64,000 nucleotides of DNA. It comes from Micromonospora kangleipakensis. Its GTDB lineage: Bacteria; Actinomycetota; Actinomycetes; Mycobacteriales; Micromonosporaceae. The number at the start of each line of letters is the position of its first letter. The first letter of the stretch is position 1. Positions 34,423 to 44,020 of the stretch are shown piece by piece. The DNA lies in the NCBI RefSeq assembly GCF_004217615.1, contig NZ_SHLD01000001.1, forward strand, positions 496,001 to 560,000, written 5' to 3'. Made by a program: the position numbers and the translations under genes. The notes beneath the pieces were generated by a model. It saw only the letters and a list, made by a program, of their open reading frames with translations. It did no database searches and was not told the origin of the DNA.

Positions 34423-35205
34423 GTGCACGCTCACCTCCGCGCGGCCCGGCGACTGACCGGCGTCCTGGCGATCACCCTGCCGGCGCTCCTCGCCGCCTGC
34501 ACCGCCGACCAGCCGACACCGGCCCCGCTCGCCACCGCCGACCCGGTGCCGGCCGGCGTGGACGCGGCGCGCGACGAACTGGCCGCGCTGGCGGCCGCCG
34601 CGCAGGACCGCCACCTCACCGCGCGGTACGCGTTCGGCACGACCGACGCCCCGGACCGGACGGTCGTGGTGACCAGCGCGAACGACGGGACCTGGCGGGT
34701 CGACGTGCCCGCGTGGGGGCTGGGCGGCACGGTGGACGTCTCGCTCGCCGCCACGGCGGACGGGCTCTTCCAGTGCGCCCTGCCGTCGGCGGGCCGTCCG
34801 GAGCCGGCCAGCTGCGTACGCCTCGGCGACCGCGACGACGCCGTGCCCCGGCGGCTCGATCCCCGGGTGCAGCACCCGTTCACCGACTGGCTGGAGGTGC
34901 TCACCGACCGGCGGGCCCCGCTGGCGGTCTCCCCCGCCGCCACGCCGACCGGGGCCACCGGCCAGTGCTACTCGGTCGAGTCGACCTCCGCCTCGCTGAA
35001 CGCCCCGCTGGACGTGGGCATCTACTGCTACGGGACGGACGGCACGCCGACCGCGGTCCGGGCCGACTTCGGCACGCTCAAGCTGGCCGGCGAGCCCGGC
35101 CCGGCGCCGGCCACCGTGCAGCTCGCCGGGCCGGTGGTGGAGGGCGACGCGGTCGGTCGGGGCGCGCCCTCCCCGTCCGACAGCCCGAGCGCGGGAACGC
35201 CCTGA
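34423..35205 (+). CDS. Lipoprotein of unknown function
   Basis: The 260-residue protein starts at a GTG at 34423 (VHAHLRAARRLTGVLAITLP) and has a lipobox LLAAC followed by a Pro/Thr/Asp-rich linker, so it is a predicted exported lipoprotein. The mature part contains VVVTSANDGTWRVDVPAWGL, two Cys pairs and a Ser/Pro-rich tail, and looks beta-rich. I do not recognise a domain. It is preceded by a -10-like AGAATG and followed 84 bp later by a nitroreductase-like gene on the same strand. Confidence 0.75.
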   Translation: MHAHLRAARRLTGVLAITLPALLAACTADQPTPAPLATADPVPAGVDAARDELAALAAAAQDRHLTARYAFGTTDAPDRTVVVTSANDGTWRVDVPAWGLGGTVDVSLAATADGLFQCALPSAGRPEPASCVRLGDRDDAVPRRLDPRVQHPFTDWLEVLTDRRAPLAVSPAATPTGATGQCYSVESTSASLNAPLDVGIYCYGTDGTPTAVRADFGTLKLAGEPGPAPATVQLAGPVVEGDAVGRGAPSPSDSPSAGTP

Positions 35206-35289
35206 CCCTGGGTCACGTTACGGGTGCTCTTCGCCACATTCGCCCGACCCGCATCCGAGGGCGAATCGCCCATAGGGGACTCTTGCCCC

Positions 35290-35820
35290 ATGGCCGACCT
35301 CACCCCGCTGCTCGCCTTCCGCTGGAGCCCCCGGTCCTTCGACCCGGACGCCGAGCTGGCCGGCGACGAGGCGTCCTCGCTGCTGGAGGCCGCCCGCTGG
35401 GCCCCGTCGGCGGGCAACGCCCAGCCGTGGCGGTTCGCCCTCGGGCACCGGCTGGACGAGACCTGGAAGCGGATCCTGGTCAGCCTGGCCCCCGGCGACC
35501 AGCGCTGGGCCCGGCACGCCTCCGCCCTGGTGGTCGGCGCGCACACCGGCGGTGCCGCCGAACGGGCCGCGTACGACCTGGGCCAGGCGATCGCCCACCT
35601 GACCGTGCAGGCCACCGCGCTCGGCCTGCACGTGCACCAGCTCACCCGGTTCGACCGGGCCGGGCTCGCCGCCGAGCTGGACCTGGCACCGGACGTCCGG
35701 CCGCTGGTGGTGGCCGCGGTCGGGCGACTCGGCGACCCGTACGCCCTGCCCGAGGAGCTGCGCCGCCGGGAGACCGAACTGCGCCACCGCCACCCGCTCG
35801 CCACGCTGCTGCTCCGCTGA
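35290..35820 (+). CDS. Nitroreductase-family protein
   Basis: The 176-residue protein starts at the ATG at 35290 (MADLTPLLAFRWSPRSFDPD). It has the FMN-binding RWSPRSF and the block SLLEAARWAPSAGNAQPWRF typical of nitroreductases, then YDLGQAIAHLTVQATALGLH and a late VAAVGRLGDPYALPEELRRR. The enzyme should bind FMN and use NAD(P)H as donor. The substrate is not known. It is a short member of the family with no other domain. Confidence 0.88.
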   Translation: MADLTPLLAFRWSPRSFDPDAELAGDEASSLLEAARWAPSAGNAQPWRFALGHRLDETWKRILVSLAPGDQRWARHASALVVGAHTGGAAERAAYDLGQAIAHLTVQATALGLHVHQLTRFDRAGLAAELDLAPDVRPLVVAAVGRLGDPYALPEELRRRETELRHRHPLATLLLR

Positions 35821-35852
35821 CCGCCCCGCGCCCCACGCCCGCGGAGTCGGGG

Positions 35853-36842
35853 TCACTCCCCCCGGCTGGCCCGGAGCAGGACCGCGGCGGCCTCGGTGCC
35901 CCGGTAGAGGACGTGCCGGCCCTGCCGGGACCGGGAGACCAGGCCGGCGGCGTGCAGCGCGGCGAGGTGCTGGGAGACGTTCCCGCAGGACATCCCCGTC
36001 CGCCGGGCGAGGTCCGTGGTGGTCGCCGCCGCGTCGAGCAGGTTGAGCAGCGCCGCCCGCCCCGACCCGATCACCCGGGCCAGGGGGTCGCCCGCCGCCA
36101 GCGGGGGCGTCTCCCAGAGGGTGGCCACCGCCCGCACCGGGTACGTCCCGCCGGGCGGCGAGTCCTCCAGCAGGTTCCACAGCACCCGCCGGTCGGTGAA
36201 GATGCCCGGGTTGAGCGCCAGCCCCCGGCCGCCCAGGTCGAAGTCGAGCTGCCAGGGGTCGTCGCTCACCACCCGGTCGCCGACCCAACGCAGGCTGGCG
36301 TGCAGCTGACCGAAGAGCTGCCCGGCGCCGCCCTCGGCGAGCAGGGCGGCCCGGTGGGCGATGTCCGCCTCCAGCAGCGCCCGGATCCGGGGCCACTCCG
36401 GGGCGATCGCCTCGTCGTACCAGACCCGCAGGGCGGTGACCAGCTCCGGCAGCCGGCCGGCGGGGTCGTCGCGCAGCGCCTGCCCGAACGGGCTCAGCGG
36501 GCGCGCGGGGATGGTGGCGAGCAGGTCCCGGACCACCACGTCGGGCGGGGTGGCGGCGATCTGGTCGAGCTGCTCGGCCAGGTCGGCGTCGGGACGGGCC
36601 GCCGGCGGGGTGAGGAAATCGGGCAGCCAGCCGCGCGGCCGGGTCAGCTCGACCAGCGGACGCACCCGGACGGCCACGTCGGGGCGGCGGATGGTCACCC
36701 GGGCCTGGTCGAGCCAGGGCAGGTGCACGGCGTGCCGGACCGGGTCCGCCAGCGCCCACATGCTGGAGACCGTCTCCCAGACCGGCGAGACGGCGAACCG
36801 CACGCCCGCGACGTCGGACGCGCCGAACCGCAGCTGCGACAT
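35853..36842 (-). CDS. ArsR-family transcriptional regulator
   Basis: The 329-residue protein has a long N-terminal region (about 240 residues) of the kind annotated DUF5937 in actinobacteria, and a C-terminal ArsR winged helix: AALLNLLDAAATTTDLARRT, GMSCGNVSQHLAALHAAGLV and GRHVLYRGTEAAAVLL. No metal-binding Cys motif is seen in the helix-turn-helix. It is divergent from the MFS gene, 77 bp apart, and the palindrome in that gap is a likely operator. It probably represses the MFS gene and possibly itself. Confidence 0.88.
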   Translation of the reverse strand: MSQLRFGASDVAGVRFAVSPVWETVSSMWALADPVRHAVHLPWLDQARVTIRRPDVAVRVRPLVELTRPRGWLPDFLTPPAARPDADLAEQLDQIAATPPDVVVRDLLATIPARPLSPFGQALRDDPAGRLPELVTALRVWYDEAIAPEWPRIRALLEADIAHRAALLAEGGAGQLFGQLHASLRWVGDRVVSDDPWQLDFDLGGRGLALNPGIFTDRRVLWNLLEDSPPGGTYPVRAVATLWETPPLAAGDPLARVIGSGRAALLNLLDAAATTTDLARRTGMSCGNVSQHLAALHAAGLVSRSRQGRHVLYRGTEAAAVLLRASRGE

Positions 36843-36869
36843 CCTCCACCCCCGACGAGAATTCGGTTC

Positions 36870-36882
36870 AGCCTAAAAGGCT
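36870..36882. promoter_or_regulatory. Candidate ArsR operator
   Basis: The 13-bp palindrome AGCCT-AAA-AGGCT lies midway between the divergent ArsR-type regulator gene and the MFS transporter gene. It is the only clear dyad in the gap. Confidence 0.5.
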
Positions 36883-36919
36883 CGACCGGCGCGTGGGGGG
36901 CACGGTTTGCTCATCGACC

Positions 36920-38248
36920 ATGGGGACCAGGGACACCATCCGCACCGCCGTCCGGCACGTCGTACCGCCGGCCGGACTGACCCGCGCCCTGGCCGTGCAG
37001 GCCATGGTGTACGCGGTCGGCCACGGCCTCTTCATGGCCGGCAGCGCGGTCTTCTTCACCCGGGCGCTCGGCCTCAGCCCCACCCAGGTCGGGCTCGGGC
37101 TCTCGATCGCCGCCGGCGTCTCCCTGCTCGGGACGGTCCCGCTCGGCGCGCTGACCGACCGGTACGGCGCGCAGCGGGTGTGGCTGGTCGGCATGTTCGC
37201 CGAGGCGGTGCTCTTCGGGGCGTACCCCTTCGTGGGCGGCTTCGCCGGCTTCCTGGCCGTGGTGGTGGCGCTGGCCGTGGTGGACGCGACCACCGGGGTG
37301 GCCCGGCAGGTCTACTCGATCAACGTGCTCCGCCCGGAGGAGCGGGTGACCGCGCTGGCGTACCAGCGCTCGGCGTTGAACGTCGGATTCGGGCTCGGCG
37401 CGGTGATCAGCGGCGTGGTGCTGGCGGTGGACACGATGGCCGCGTACCGGGGAATGGTCTGGTTCAACGCCGTCATGCTGCTGGTCACCGCGGCCTTCGT
37501 GTACCGGCTGCCCCGGGTCCCGGTCGCCGCGGCGCCCGCGCGGCGGACCAGCCGGCTGGCGGTGTTCCGCGACCGGCCGTTCCTGGCCGTGTCGCTGCTG
37601 GCCGGGCTGCTCAGCTCGCACGGCACGCTCTACCTGGTGGTGCTGCCGCTCTGGGTGCTGAGCCACACCGACGCCCCGCGCACCCTGATCGCCGCTCTGG
37701 TGCTGCTCAACACGATCCTCGCGGTGCTGCTCCAGGTACGGGCCAGCCGGGGTGCCGACACGGTGGCCGGCGCGGGCCGGGCGCTGCGGACCGGGGGTCT
37801 GCTGATCGCGCTCTTCTGCCTGATCCTGCCGGTGTCGGCGCTGACCGGCGGGGTGACGACCATCGTGGTGCTGGTCGGCGCGGCGGTGGTGCTCACCTTC
37901 GCCGAGCTGGTCCAGTCGGCCGGCGCCTGGGGCATCACCACCACCCTGCCGCCCGCCACGCACCGGGGCGCGTACGTCGGCGCGTTCCGGCTCGGCGGGC
38001 AGTTCCAGAACCTGGCCGCGCCGGCTGGGCTGACCGCCCTGGGGGTGAGCACCGGCGGCTGGGGGTGGCTGCCGATGGCCGCGCTCTTCACCGCCACCGC
38101 CCTGGCGGCCCCGCCGATGGTCGCCTGGGCAGACCGTCGCCCGCGCCTCGGCGAAACCGCCTCGCCGGGCGAGCCGGGCGAGGTTCAGCGGCCCCGGGCC
38201 GCCCGGGCCATGTCCAGCGCGACGGGGAGCGGCACGCTGGACAAATAG
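36920..38248 (+). CDS. MFS transporter
   Basis: The 442-residue protein starts at the ATG at 36920 (MGTRDTIRTAVRHVVPPAGL). It has about twelve hydrophobic segments and the A-like motif GALTDRYGAQRVW after the second helix. The central loop with RLPRVPVAAAPARRTSRLAV separates the halves. It is adjacent to a divergent ArsR regulator. It is probably an efflux pump; the substrate is unknown. The last 64 bases overlap tail to tail with the Imm35 gene on the other strand. Confidence 0.88.
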   Translation: MGTRDTIRTAVRHVVPPAGLTRALAVQAMVYAVGHGLFMAGSAVFFTRALGLSPTQVGLGLSIAAGVSLLGTVPLGALTDRYGAQRVWLVGMFAEAVLFGAYPFVGGFAGFLAVVVALAVVDATTGVARQVYSINVLRPEERVTALAYQRSALNVGFGLGAVISGVVLAVDTMAAYRGMVWFNAVMLLVTAAFVYRLPRVPVAAAPARRTSRLAVFRDRPFLAVSLLAGLLSSHGTLYLVVLPLWVLSHTDAPRTLIAALVLLNTILAVLLQVRASRGADTVAGAGRALRTGGLLIALFCLILPVSALTGGVTTIVVLVGAAVVLTFAELVQSAGAWGITTTLPPATHRGAYVGAFRLGGQFQNLAAPAGLTALGVSTGGWGWLPMAALFTATALAAPPMVAWADRRPRLGETASPGEPGEVQRPRAARAMSSATGSGTLDK

Positions 38249-38466
38249 AACGCCTCGCCGGTGGCCTTGTCGACGGCGACCGGGCCGATCCCCGGCGGCG
38301 GCGCGTCGTCCGGGGAGCCGGAGGCCATCGCCCGCCGGGTGGTCCACTGGAGCACCCAGCACCAGCCCTGGTCCTCCGCCCCGCCGGTGAGGACGGCGTC
38401 CGGGACGCCGGGCGGGAACGCGGCGAGCAGCCGGGTGGCGGTGTCGCGGGCCTGCGTCACGTCCAT
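38185..38466 (-). CDS. Immunity protein 35 (Imm35) family protein
   Basis: The 93-residue protein starts at the ATG at 38466, whose ribosome binding site (GAGGATC) overlaps the end of the toxin gene. It has GWCWVLQWTTRRAMASG with the conserved Trp and IGPVAVDKATGEAFYLSS, the typical core of Imm35 (YrhB-like) proteins. Such proteins sit next to polymorphic toxins and neutralise them. It follows the papain-fold toxin gene by 11 bases, so the two form a toxin-immunity operon. Confidence 0.8.
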   Translation of the reverse strand: MDVTQARDTATRLLAAFPPGVPDAVLTGGAEDQGWCWVLQWTTRRAMASGSPDDAPPPGIGPVAVDKATGEAFYLSSVPLPVALDMARAARGR

Positions 38467-38477
38467 CGTGGTGATCC

Positions 38478-39578
38478 TCAATTCGTCCGCATGAACTGGA
38501 ACCCGGAGTAGTTCTCCAGGTACGCGTAACCGCCGGTCTGGCCGTCGATGAAGTGGACCGTACCGTTGCGGTTCACCACGTTGAAGACGTGACCCGCGAC
38601 CGGGTTGCCGTTGGCGTCGACCCGCATGCCGTGCACGATGCCGCGCGCGCCGTCCCCGGCGTTCTCCAGCTCGCTGGCGATGTCGTCGTACCCGCTGGCC
38701 GAGCGGAGCGGGTTGTTGCCGCCGAGCGCCTGGTTGACCCCGTGCGGCCAGTCGAACCGCGGATCGTTGATCAAGTTCCCGTTGGCGTCCTGGTAGAAGC
38801 GGCGGGGCACGGCGGAGCTGGCCTGGCCGGCGAGCGACCGGTCGGTGGCGGTGACGCAGCTCTGGCAGTTGATGCCGAAGGCCGGGTCCTTGCCGAAGTT
38901 CGGGTTCACCCCGTGCGACAGCTCGGGGAACTCCTTCCCGAAGTCGGCCGGTGAGGAGTTGCCGTAGTGCCGGGTCCGGGCCATCACGTCCTGCGCGGCC
39001 TTGGCGCCCTTCTTCGCCCCCTTGCGGGCGAGCTTGCCCTCCACCCGCTTGAGGAGCTTCTTAGCCTGGGCGAAGAGGCGCTTCAGCTCCCCCTCGACCT
39101 TGCGCACCGCCTGTTTGATCAGTTGGCGGCAGGCGACCCGGGCCGCCGCGATCAGGCCCGGGACCAGGGCGGTCGACGCGCCGAAGGTGGCCACCGCCGC
39201 CGCCAGCGCCTCGGCCACCGAGATCGCCAGCATGATCAGCTGGACCATGAAGGCGATCTTCAACGCCAGCGTGACGGCCGCAAAGATGATCAACGCGCAG
39301 CCGATGATCTCGGCGGCGGTGATGTCCTCCACGAACCGGCGCCGCGGCCCGTCCTCCCGTTCCCACCAGCGGCGGAACGCGTCGGCGGTCTCACCCAGGT
39401 TGTACGTCCCGACCGCGTCCGCGGCGCCCTCGGCGCCCTGCGCCACCCCGCGGAGCGTCCCGGCGAATGCGAGCCACTGCTGGCCGGCGGCGAAGAGCAG
39501 CTCCTCGTCGGCCTCCGGCCAGGTCAACCCGACCCAGCTGAGCGGCTCGGTCAGCCACTCCGGCAGTTCCAGCCCCAT
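38478..39578 (-). CDS. Type VII-type polymorphic toxin with papain-fold domain
   Basis: The 366-residue protein has three parts. Residues 1-75 form a WXG100-like helical hairpin with TWPEADEELLFAAGQQWLAF and ADAFRRWWERE, the secretion module of T7-type substrates. Residues 90-150 are hydrophobic, and 155-200 are Lys-rich and helical. The C-terminal 165 residues have the papain-fold toxin pattern: NCQSCVTATDRSL (C238, C241), AGHVFNVVN (H330) and VHFIDGQTGG (D345), a plausible Cys-His-Asp triad. It should be exported and act as a protease, transglutaminase or deamidase-like enzyme on a rival cell. An Imm35 gene follows. Confidence 0.85.
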   Translation of the reverse strand: MGLELPEWLTEPLSWVGLTWPEADEELLFAAGQQWLAFAGTLRGVAQGAEGAADAVGTYNLGETADAFRRWWEREDGPRRRFVEDITAAEIIGCALIIFAAVTLALKIAFMVQLIMLAISVAEALAAAVATFGASTALVPGLIAAARVACRQLIKQAVRKVEGELKRLFAQAKKLLKRVEGKLARKGAKKGAKAAQDVMARTRHYGNSSPADFGKEFPELSHGVNPNFGKDPAFGINCQSCVTATDRSLAGQASSAVPRRFYQDANGNLINDPRFDWPHGVNQALGGNNPLRSASGYDDIASELENAGDGARGIVHGMRVDANGNPVAGHVFNVVNRNGTVHFIDGQTGGYAYLENYSGFQFMRTN

Positions 39579-39579
39579 C

Positions 39580-39630
39580 TCAGCGGGCCGCCGCCGGGAC
39601 GGGACCGGTGATCGTGACGCGGATCGGCAC
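39580..39630 (-). CDS. Short upstream ORF before the toxin gene
   Basis: A 16-codon frame from a GTG at 39630 (VPIRVTITGPVPAAAR) has GGAGG six bases upstream. Its stop TGA lies two bases before the toxin ATG (TGAGATG). Its placement suggests translational coupling with the toxin gene, although it could also be a chance frame. I see no known family. Confidence 0.35.
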   Translation of the reverse strand: MPIRVTITGPVPAAAR

Positions 39631-39788
39631 GCCGCACCTCCGACTGACGATGATCGTTTGCCCGGAACGGGCAGGAGCCTAGTGGCCCGGGCGCGGGCGC
39701 GGGGGGGGAGCGAGGTGACCGGGATCCGCGTCTCAAATGACGGACCGAGCTACCGCGGGCCGTCGTGATCACGTAGGGTCACCCTGTC

Positions 39789-39833
39789 ATGTGGCAGGCG
39801 TACCTTCTTCTTGGCTGCCGCGACGAGGCCTGA
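39789..39833 (+). CDS. leuA leader peptide
   Basis: A 14-codon frame, MWQAYLLLGCRDEA, lies about 140 bases before leuA and contains three consecutive CTT leucine codons, an uncommon leucine codon in this GC-rich genome. The ATG is 10 bases after a -10-like TAGGGT (39774-39779). An 11-bp hairpin begins inside the frame, in codon CGC, and extends beyond it. This is the arrangement of amino-acid attenuators: ribosome stalling at the Leu run would alter the hairpin when leucine is scarce. Predicted LEU-type leader peptides before leuA are known in actinobacteria. Confidence 0.7.
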   Translation: MWQAYLLLGCRDEA

Positions 39834-39853
39834 CGGCCGGCACCTCGTCGCGG
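39818..39853 (+). promoter_or_regulatory. leuA attenuator-type hairpin
   Basis: A perfect 11-bp inverted repeat, CCGCGACGAGG (39818-39828) and CCTCGTCGCGG (39843-39853), has a 14-nt loop holding the leader stop codon. No U-tract follows, so the hairpin could pause polymerase, sequester other structure or act with a second GC-rich hairpin around 39900-39925. Confidence 0.6.
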
Positions 39854-39859
39854 AGTTGA

Positions 39860-41728
<1,869 letters not shown>

Positions 41729-41827
41729 GCCCACGGCGGCGTCCGGCACCCGCCGGGCGCCGCCCGGGCACCGTCCGGCCCGGCGGGAGTGGTGGCCGGC
41801 CCGCCGGTCACCCGTGCCGGCGGCCGG

Positions 41828-42469
41828 TCAGCCGTCGGTGCGGGGCACGCCCTGCCTGGTGAGCCGGTTCACGACGGCCCGTTCCTGCTCCGGCCCGGCG
41901 ATCGGGGCCCGCACCACCACCGGCGAGCCGGTGTCCCGGACGAGCCGGTCGAGGTAGGACCGGAGCAGCGGGTCGGCGGGGCGCAGGGCCACCGCCGCCG
42001 GGTCGCTCACCTCCACCACGATCACGGACTGGCCGTACGGGTCCCGGCCGTATCGCCAGCCGGTGACGTCGGCCCAGGCCACCGCGGCGTCGTACGCCGG
42101 GTCGGCCGGTTCGCCGGCGCGCCGCTCGCCGAGGCTCGGCACCCGGTACCGGGCCCGGACGCCATCGGCGGAAAGCTCGGCCACCGGCAGCCCGACGCTG
42201 TCGTCGCGGCCGCTGCGGCGGCGATGTTCCAGGGTCGCCCCCGGCAGCAGGGCGAAGAACATCACGAAGAGGACGGTGCAGACGGCGCCCCCGAGGGCGG
42301 CGATCGGTGACCGGGACCAGAGCAGCACCACCACCAGCACCGCCAGCAGCGCCGCCAGGCCGAGGGCGACCGGCACCAGCCAGCCGAAGACCGCGTGCCC
42401 GGGCCGGCGGGGCGCACGGACCACCAGCAGCTCACCGGCACGGCCCGGCTCGGCGGTCAGCCCGATCAT
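41828..42469 (-). CDS. Membrane protein of a WXG100-type cluster
   Basis: The 213-residue protein starts at the ATG at 42469, which overlaps the stop of the YbaB-like gene by four bases. Two hydrophobic segments near residues 27-70 (VFGWLVPVALGLAALLAVLV and a second) are followed by a soluble domain with DVTGWRYGRDPYGQSVIVVE and LLRSYLDRLVRDTG. I recognise no family. It is the last gene of a three-gene operon with a WXG100-type protein and a YbaB/EbfC-like protein, which suggests a role beside a type VII-like export system. Confidence 0.7.
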   Translation of the reverse strand: MIGLTAEPGRAGELLVVRAPRRPGHAVFGWLVPVALGLAALLAVLVVVLLWSRSPIAALGGAVCTVLFVMFFALLPGATLEHRRRSGRDDSVGLPVAELSADGVRARYRVPSLGERRAGEPADPAYDAAVAWADVTGWRYGRDPYGQSVIVVEVSDPAAVALRPADPLLRSYLDRLVRDTGSPVVVRAPIAGPEQERAVVNRLTRQGVPRTDG

Positions 42470-42888
42470 CCGGCCAGGTCCCGGCGGAGGGCGGCGAGGT
42501 TCTGCTCGATGTCGGCGGCCCGCTGGGAGAACTGCGCCATGGTCGACTTCAGCTCCGGACCGACGCCGAAGTCCCGCAGCAGCTGCTCCGGGTCGACCGG
42601 TGGACGCGCCGTCGCCTCCCGTACCGCCTCGGCCCAGTTTTCGGTCGCGGCGCGGATGGCGGCGAGGAGCGAGTCCCGCAGGGTGTGGCTGTCCAGCCGC
42701 ATCGCGCGTGGGTTGATCTCCAGGTCCTGCACGGCGCCGCCCGCGCCGACCCGGGCGGTGATCAGACCGTCCTCGCTGGTCCCCTCGCCCACCGTCTCGG
42801 CGAGCACGGTCCGGTGCTGGTCGAACGTGTCGAGCCGCTGCCGCACCTGCCGCATGGCCTGCTGGATCTGGGCGTCGAATCCGCTCAT
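42466..42888 (-). CDS. YbaB/EbfC-like protein
   Basis: The 140-residue protein has FDAQIQQAMRQVRQRLDTFD, a beta segment ITARVGAGGAVQDLEINPRA, and a C-terminal helix with TMAQFSQRAADIEQNL. The first part resembles YbaB/EbfC DNA-binding proteins, which are often found in type VII-like operons of actinobacteria next to WXG100 proteins. It lies between the WXG100-type gene and the membrane protein gene, with a 4-bp overlap to the latter. A role as chaperone or DNA-binding protein cannot be separated by sequence. Confidence 0.8.
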   Translation of the reverse strand: MSGFDAQIQQAMRQVRQRLDTFDQHRTVLAETVGEGTSEDGLITARVGAGGAVQDLEINPRAMRLDSHTLRDSLLAAIRAATENWAEAVREATARPPVDPEQLLRDFGVGPELKSTMAQFSQRAADIEQNLAALRRDLAG

Positions 42889-42906
42889 CGCCGCTACCTT
42901 CCTCGT

Positions 42907-43962
42907 TCAGGCGGAGTGCCAGGCGATCGGGATCTGCCGGAGGTCCGGCGTGCCGTCGCCCTGCTCGTCGAAGGTCTGCACCGCGGCGAACTCCTTGACC
43001 ACGCCGGAGAGCAGGGTGACCGCCGCCGTGGCGACCGTGATCACGGTGCCGGTGGCGGTCAGCCAGGAGGCGCTGGCGGCCGCGCCGAGCGCCTGGATGA
43101 TCGGCTGGAGCACGAGGGCCTGCGGGCCGATCGAGGAGAGCGTCAGGTCGAGGATCACCACGAAGAACTCGGCGGTGAAGGCGATGAAGGCGAGCCAGAA
43201 CGCGGTGAGCAGACCGGCCACGGCCAGCAGGGACGCGGAGAGCGCACCGAGCGCCTTCTGCACCTGACCCAGCTCCCGGGAGACCTCGGCGACGACGTCG
43301 CGGTACTCGACCACGCTGCCGTCCACCCAGCCGGCCGTCGCCCCGGTGGCGTACCCGTCGAACTTCTTGATGACCGAACCCTCCAGGGTGGCCGCCACCG
43401 CGCCCAGCTCCCGCGCCGCCTCGATGACGGAGAACCCGTTCGCGACCATCGCCGCCGCGGTGACGGGCGCGGGGAGGTAGTCCGGCGCCATCGCCGCGGT
43501 GGCCACCCCGAGGCCGACGAACATGCTCTGGGTGGCCACGGTGAGCACCTCGGCGGCGCCGTCGCCCAACCCGTCCAGCCCGCCGAGCGGGTCGGTGAAG
43601 AGGCGGGGGAACCCGGCGTCGCCGAGCCCGCCGAGGTAGCCGTCCGGGTCGTCGGCGGCGGGGGTCAGGAACATGTCGACGTTGGCCTGCTCGGCGGCGT
43701 GGTAGTTGGCCACCGTCCGGCGGAGCCCGGCGGCGACCGACTCGACGACCTGCACCGCCGTCTCCAGATTGCGCAGTTGGTAGTCGGCGACCGAGTTGTA
43801 GTAGCCCTCGGCGAACGACAGCAGCGCGCCCAGCCCGGGCGGGTCGAGCCGGTACGAGTCGGCCATTCGCCGCGCCGCGTCCGCCAGGTCCGGCACGACG
43901 AACTGATCCAGCCCGCGCGCGGCGTTGGTCAACTGGCCCGGATTGATCTCGATCTGGGTCAA
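42907..43962 (-). CDS. WXG100-type / type VII-like secreted protein
   Basis: The 351-residue protein is started at a TTG at 43962 (LTQIEINPGQLTNAARGLDQ), which has GGGGGGA upstream. The first 130 residues form an ESAT-6-like helical bundle with AEGYYNSVADYQLRNLETAV. A middle section of 80 residues is Gly/Ala/Pro-rich and the C-terminal 150 residues contain several hydrophobic segments (SASLLAVAGLLTAFWLAFIA and following). It resembles large WXG100-related proteins of Micromonosporaceae with a membrane-interacting tail. No toxin domain is seen. It leads a three-gene operon with YbaB-like and membrane proteins. Confidence 0.75.
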   Translation of the reverse strand: MTQIEINPGQLTNAARGLDQFVVPDLADAARRMADSYRLDPPGLGALLSFAEGYYNSVADYQLRNLETAVQVVESVAAGLRRTVANYHAAEQANVDMFLTPAADDPDGYLGGLGDAGFPRLFTDPLGGLDGLGDGAAEVLTVATQSMFVGLGVATAAMAPDYLPAPVTAAAMVANGFSVIEAARELGAVAATLEGSVIKKFDGYATGATAGWVDGSVVEYRDVVAEVSRELGQVQKALGALSASLLAVAGLLTAFWLAFIAFTAEFFVVILDLTLSSIGPQALVLQPIIQALGAAASASWLTATGTVITVATAAVTLLSGVVKEFAAVQTFDEQGDGTPDLRQIPIAWHSA

Positions 43963-44020
43963 GGGTCCCCCCGGTCGGTCGCGGCGAGCCCCGGCTACGC
44001 CCGGTGGCCGCCGCCACACC

